From the NCBI GenBank assembly GCA_021463865.1, contig JAJTXY010000004.1, positions 1 through 64,000 of the forward strand: a DNA stretch of 64,000 bases, read 5' to 3'. Under the pieces are notes generated by a model, which saw nothing but the letters and a program-made list of their open reading frames with translations, made no database searches and was not told the DNA's origin. The position numbers and the translations under genes were made by a program. The stretch's first letter is position 1; each line of letters starts with the position of its first letter. The stretch is from Anaerolineae bacterium (lineage in GTDB: Bacteria > Chloroflexota > Anaerolineae > Aggregatilineales > J027). Positions 60,161-64,000 of the stretch are shown here, in pieces.

Positions 60161-62614
60161 ATGCAAACGCATCGGCGCAAAATACTCCGCGATCTTTGGA
60201 CACGCAAAGCCCGGACTGCCCTTGTTTCGGCCAGCATCTTTATCGGCGTGTTGGGGGTCGTCGCCCTGTTTTCGATGGGGGATATCATGGTGGATCGGCT
60301 TGAAAAAACCATCCAAGCCGAAAAACTTTCGATGACCCATGCTTATGTCATCCGCGCTTCGAGTGATGACCCCGACAATGCCGCCGATTTAGCCGTCGTC
60401 CGCAATTTGTCCAATGTGACAGCGGTGCAGGGGTTCGCGCTTTATCCGATTTATTGGAAAAAAGCTGGCGACACCCGTTTCACCGATGCCCGCATGTACA
60501 GCTACACTGCGCCGATTGATGAACTCACCCTTGAACCCCCATCGCTGGTCAAAGGACGCTATCCCGTCGCAGGTAAAAATGAAATCGCCGTCGAGCGCCG
60601 TTTCGCCACCGAAAATAACGTGGATATTGGCGACACACTGGTGATTCGTATTCTCAGCGGTGCGGGTGGCAGGAGCGAAATTAAAGAGGAAACGTGGACG
60701 ATTGTTGGCACGGTTTTCCAGCCTTATCAATATCCCGTCGCCCCCGGTGCGCCCGAAATGGTACGTGGCGAGGTGATGCTGTTTCCCGCTTATGAGGATG
60801 CCCAATACATCGGCGGCTTCAAAGGCTTCAATATGTTTCAGGTGCGCTACACCAGTTATCAGGCCGCGCTGGATGGCGAAACTGATCTAAAAACTGCCCT
60901 CACCACCAACACCAATTATCGCTCGACCAGTGTTCTGATTGAAGACCCCCAAGACAACACCTTTTTGCAACAGACCCGCAGTCTGGCGAATGTCATGGCG
61001 ATTCTGGCAGTGGTCGCGCTGATTGTGTCGGGCTTTCTGGTATTTAATGTGATTAATTCGATTGTGGTAGAACAACGCCGCCAAATTGGAGTTATGAAGT
61101 CACTGGGGGCGATGCCGCAAGATAATTTTGCCATCTACAGCGGCCTATCGTTCATCTACGGCGTAATTGGCGTAATTCCGGGAGTGCTGTTGGGCATTCC
61201 AGCCGGATTCCAAGCCGCCAAAACTGTTGGTCTGCAATTTAATGTTTTTATTGAAGATTTCCAAATATCCTCAACGGGCATTATTTTGGGTATCGTATTG
61301 GGTCTATTTGTGCCCGTATTGGCCTCGCTGCTGCCCGTTGCAATCGGTATCCGCGTAACCATCCTACAAGCGATGACTGACCTCGGTATTCAGGTCAATT
61401 ATGGCGAGGGACGGCTGGCGAAATTGATTGATCGCCTACCCCTGCCAATTAGCATTCGCCAAGCCTTACGCAATGTGGCGCAGAAAAAGGCACGCTTGGC
61501 CCTGACCATAATTACCCTCAGTTTGGCGTCTGGCGCGTTTATGGGGGTGTACGCCATGCTGTCGCAGTTGACTGAAACGATAGATACGATTTATGGCACG
61601 TTCGGCAATCAAATCACCTTTTACCCTACCCCGATACAAGACCGCGAGAAAATTGAGGCACTGATACGGGACAATGTGCATGGCGTCAAAATGATTGAGC
61701 CGGGGTCGGTCATGGCAATTGAAATTGAAGGCTACAAACCCAAGCAGCTTGCGGGTGCGCCACCGATTCTGTATGCACTCGGTAATAACCCCAACAACCG
61801 CGAAATCCTCAATTTCAATTTCCGATCAGGCACGGGTTGGGAAAATGACCCAAATCGTGAAGGGGTGGTCATCAACACGGGGATTGCTGACGCGACGGGC
61901 AAAGATACAGGGGACATTATCAACATCCGGGTTGGCAATACCAACACCCAGATGGAAGTGATCGGTGTCGCCATTTATCCTTTTGATACGGTGTGGTTTC
62001 GCTGGGATACGCTTGCCAAATATGGGGGAATGCTGGACTTGCAGGGGAATGCCCGCCCCAATTCCTACCATGTCATCATGACCGCTGATGATCCCACCGT
62101 CAAGCAAGTGGACGACAAAATTGACGAAATCAACGAACTGCTTCTGAAACAGGGTATCACTGCCACCTATAACAATTGGGTACAGAGCGCGGAATATACA
62201 GGTCAGGTCGTCAACACCGCCGGAGGGATTTTGAATACCGCCGCCGCGTTGATTGCTGCTGTCGGGGCGATTGGCCTGCTGTCTACCCTTTCGATGAGTG
62301 TGTTTGAGCGCCAAAAGGAAATCGGCGTGATGCGCTCGGTTGGGGCGACCTCGTTCACCGTCGCCGTCCAATTTTTGGTGGAGGGGTTAATTGTCGGTCT
62401 GATTGCATGGTTGATTGGCATTCCGATTAGCTATTGGCTCAATGGGGTGCTGGCGAATGCCTTCAATTTTGGCGACGCATTTGTCAAATCATATCCGCTT
62501 TCGACATTAGTTATCGGCTTTGTGGGCACAATGGGGATTGCGACTATCGCCAGTCTGTGGCCCTCTATCGGCGCGGCCCGCAAGACGGTCTCAGACATCC
62601 TACGCTACCAATAG
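60161..62614 (+). CDS. MacB/FtsX-type ABC permease, copy 2
   Basis: 817 residues from ATG at 60161 with GGGAGG upstream; the open frame begins 42 bases earlier. Like the copy at 56231 in every part: MQTHRRKILRDLW start, ASIFIGVLGVVALFSMGD helix, VINSIVVEQRRQIGVMKSLG, QKKARLALTIITLSLASGAF and SVFERQKEIGVMRSVGAT. It is a second double FtsX permease, which may pair with a shared ATPase not in the window. The copies differ mostly in the periplasmic cores, so they may see different substrates. Confidence 0.88.
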   Translation: MQTHRRKILRDLWTRKARTALVSASIFIGVLGVVALFSMGDIMVDRLEKTIQAEKLSMTHAYVIRASSDDPDNAADLAVVRNLSNVTAVQGFALYPIYWKKAGDTRFTDARMYSYTAPIDELTLEPPSLVKGRYPVAGKNEIAVERRFATENNVDIGDTLVIRILSGAGGRSEIKEETWTIVGTVFQPYQYPVAPGAPEMVRGEVMLFPAYEDAQYIGGFKGFNMFQVRYTSYQAALDGETDLKTALTTNTNYRSTSVLIEDPQDNTFLQQTRSLANVMAILAVVALIVSGFLVFNVINSIVVEQRRQIGVMKSLGAMPQDNFAIYSGLSFIYGVIGVIPGVLLGIPAGFQAAKTVGLQFNVFIEDFQISSTGIILGIVLGLFVPVLASLLPVAIGIRVTILQAMTDLGIQVNYGEGRLAKLIDRLPLPISIRQALRNVAQKKARLALTIITLSLASGAFMGVYAMLSQLTETIDTIYGTFGNQITFYPTPIQDREKIEALIRDNVHGVKMIEPGSVMAIEIEGYKPKQLAGAPPILYALGNNPNNREILNFNFRSGTGWENDPNREGVVINTGIADATGKDTGDIINIRVGNTNTQMEVIGVAIYPFDTVWFRWDTLAKYGGMLDLQGNARPNSYHVIMTADDPTVKQVDDKIDEINELLLKQGITATYNNWVQSAEYTGQVVNTAGGILNTAAALIAAVGAIGLLSTLSMSVFERQKEIGVMRSVGATSFTVAVQFLVEGLIVGLIAWLIGIPISYWLNGVLANAFNFGDAFVKSYPLSTLVIGFVGTMGIATIASLWPSIGAARKTVSDILRYQ

Positions 62615-62710
62615 GAACATTTCGCGGCGTCCTGCCGTCCTTTGAGAGAATCGAGTGGTCACACCTACAACCATGTGATTATCTCCGTTGTTTTATACGA
62701 GGAGCTTTGC

Positions 62711-64000
62711 CATGCGTCGCCGCCTACCCAAAAAATTCCTAATTCCCTTGCTTGCGGCGGTTATCATTATTGTCGGCTTTGTGGTGATTTATGCGCTGAC
62801 GGGTTTCCCAGATGACAATGTTTGCTGTGCCCTCCCACCTACCCCTACTTCCGAAGTTTCATTAGAGGTCAGTCCAGCGACGCCGCGTCCACCCTTTTCA
62901 CCAACCACTCCAAACAAAATGGGAGTACATCTGTTATTGGATGACGGGCGACATCAATGGCCCGAAAGCATATGGCGGGAACATCTTGAAGCGGCGCGGC
63001 AGGTAGTTGGCGAATGGGGCTATGTCACACAACTGGTGCGGTTAGATGATTTGAATGTGGGACGCTGGCAGAAATTCATGGACATCTGCGCGGAACTACA
63101 CCTTACGCCGCTTTTGCGCCTCGCCACGACCATGAATTTCACCACTTATGACGGCCTGAAATATTTGGGATGGGCCGCACCGCGTCGGGATGGTGATGGC
63201 ACCTATCGCAGCACAGCGAACCGTTATGCCGATTTTGTGGCGAAATTGGAGTGGCCCACCAACCAACATTTTGTCATTGTGGGGAACGAACCCAATCACG
63301 GCGCGGAATGGGGTGGCAGCTTACCCGACCCAGCGGGCTATGCGCGATTTTTGATTGATGTCGCCGATGCCCTGCACGCACGCGATGAACATGCGGTGGT
63401 CATGAACGCCGGATTTGACCCCTATGCCCCCACCACCACACGCTATGTCCCCATCGCCTATCAGGAATTCATGGACGAAGAAACTTTTCTCGACCAGATG
63501 GTAGCGGCCTATCCTGATGTCTTTCTACGAATTGATGTTTGGGCCAGCCACAGCTACCCCCTCGGCCCATTTTCACAGCCCCCGTGGGAACAGACTTTTC
63601 AAATTGATGTGGTGAATGAGACCAGTGGCGATGATCCCATTAATCCCGATCATCAAGACCCACCCGAAGGCATTTTTAATCGCGGGGTGAATGGATATGA
63701 ATGGGAGCTATGGAAATTGAGTACCTATGGTGTGCCGCCGCTGCCTGTGATGATTACCGAAACGGGTTGGCGTCATGTCGAAACCAGCGATCCCAACGCT
63801 ACCGATACAGGTGATAATCTACCCGATGCTGCGACAGCCGCTGTCTATTTTGATTTGACTTTCAATGGCAACAATGGGCGCTACTCTGAATATCCCGCAA
63901 TCGGCTGGACGGCATGGCAGGATGACCCGCACGTGATTGGGGTCACGACTTTCGCCTTCAATGGCGATCCGGCTGAATGGGGACATACCAATTGGCTAGA
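62711..64000 (+). CDS. glycoside-hydrolase-like secreted protein (partial)
   Basis: The frame is open from ATG at 62711 (GAGGAG upstream) to the window end, 430 codons. Signal anchor (LIPLLAAVIIIVGFVVIY), Pro/Thr linker, then a TIM barrel with FVIVGNEPNHGAEWGG (acid/base Glu), HSYPLGPF and VMITETGWRHVE (nucleophile Glu). It resembles GH39/GH53-type enzymes and the protein at 51231. The end is not seen. Confidence 0.78.

Noticed and set aside
1-64000. CRISPR arrays, tRNA or rRNA genes
   Set aside because: Looked for spaced repeats and cloverleaf-like sequences in the gene-free stretches; none seen. A tRNA scan would settle this.

Overview
The window looks like a chromosomal segment of an uncultured Chloroflexota (Anaerolineae-like) bacterium. 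This is inferred from moderate GC, many secreted proteins and lipoproteins with Pro/Thr-rich linkers followed by LysM, C39-like or SH3 modules, several glycosyltransferases acting on lipid-linked sugars, and no outer-membrane or LPS genes. No 16S rRNA gene or tRNA is visible, so the taxonomy is only a guess.

Layout. 0-6.9 kb: a possible transposase tail, a DUF1328 membrane peptide, lgt, a crotonase, a GNAT acetyltransferase and a nucleotidyltransferase. 7-14.4 kb: a lipoprotein; an operon of caspase-like protease, DUF3048 protein and methyltransferase; a large membrane histidine kinase; a CorA-like transporter. 14.3-18.4 kb: a PHP phosphoesterase with two tandem GT39-type glycosyltransferases. 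18.5-23.6 kb: a divergent homoserine kinase, a glycosidase-like lipoprotein and a hypervariable spot with two accessory gene cassettes in tandem. 23.8-29.2 kb: cold-shock protein, sugar dehydrogenase, two tandem C39-like/TPR proteins and rmlC. 29.2-33.5 kb: LysM lipoprotein, NERD-like protein, methyltransferase and a PIG-V-like mannosyltransferase.

34-41 kb is the most interesting part. It encodes two double-domain bacterial microcompartment (BMC) trimer proteins and a BMC vertex (EutN/CcmL) protein, which lies divergent to an FprA-type ferredoxin reductase. No hexameric BMC protein and no classical signature enzyme is visible. Single genes lie between them: an Imm1-like immunity protein, an alpha/beta hydrolase, FHA and SpoIIAA-like proteins.

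42.5-50 kb: DinB-like protein, a lone receiver domain, a ubiquitin-like/FHA/TIR fusion, and a nucleotide-sugar operon (nucleotidyltransferase, phosphohexomutase, PP2C-like phosphatase, phosphohexomutase). 50-56 kb: a possible PD-(D/E)XK nuclease, a LysM glycosidase-like protein, a nitrilase, an SH3 protein and a thioredoxin fusion. 56-62.6 kb: two paralogous MacB/FtsX permeases separated by a TPR protein. The window ends inside a glycosidase-like gene.

Two themes recur. First, paralogues sit side by side (GT39, C39/TPR, FtsX, phosphohexomutases). Second, isolated low-GC accessory genes with defence- or immunity-like features are spread singly between housekeeping genes.
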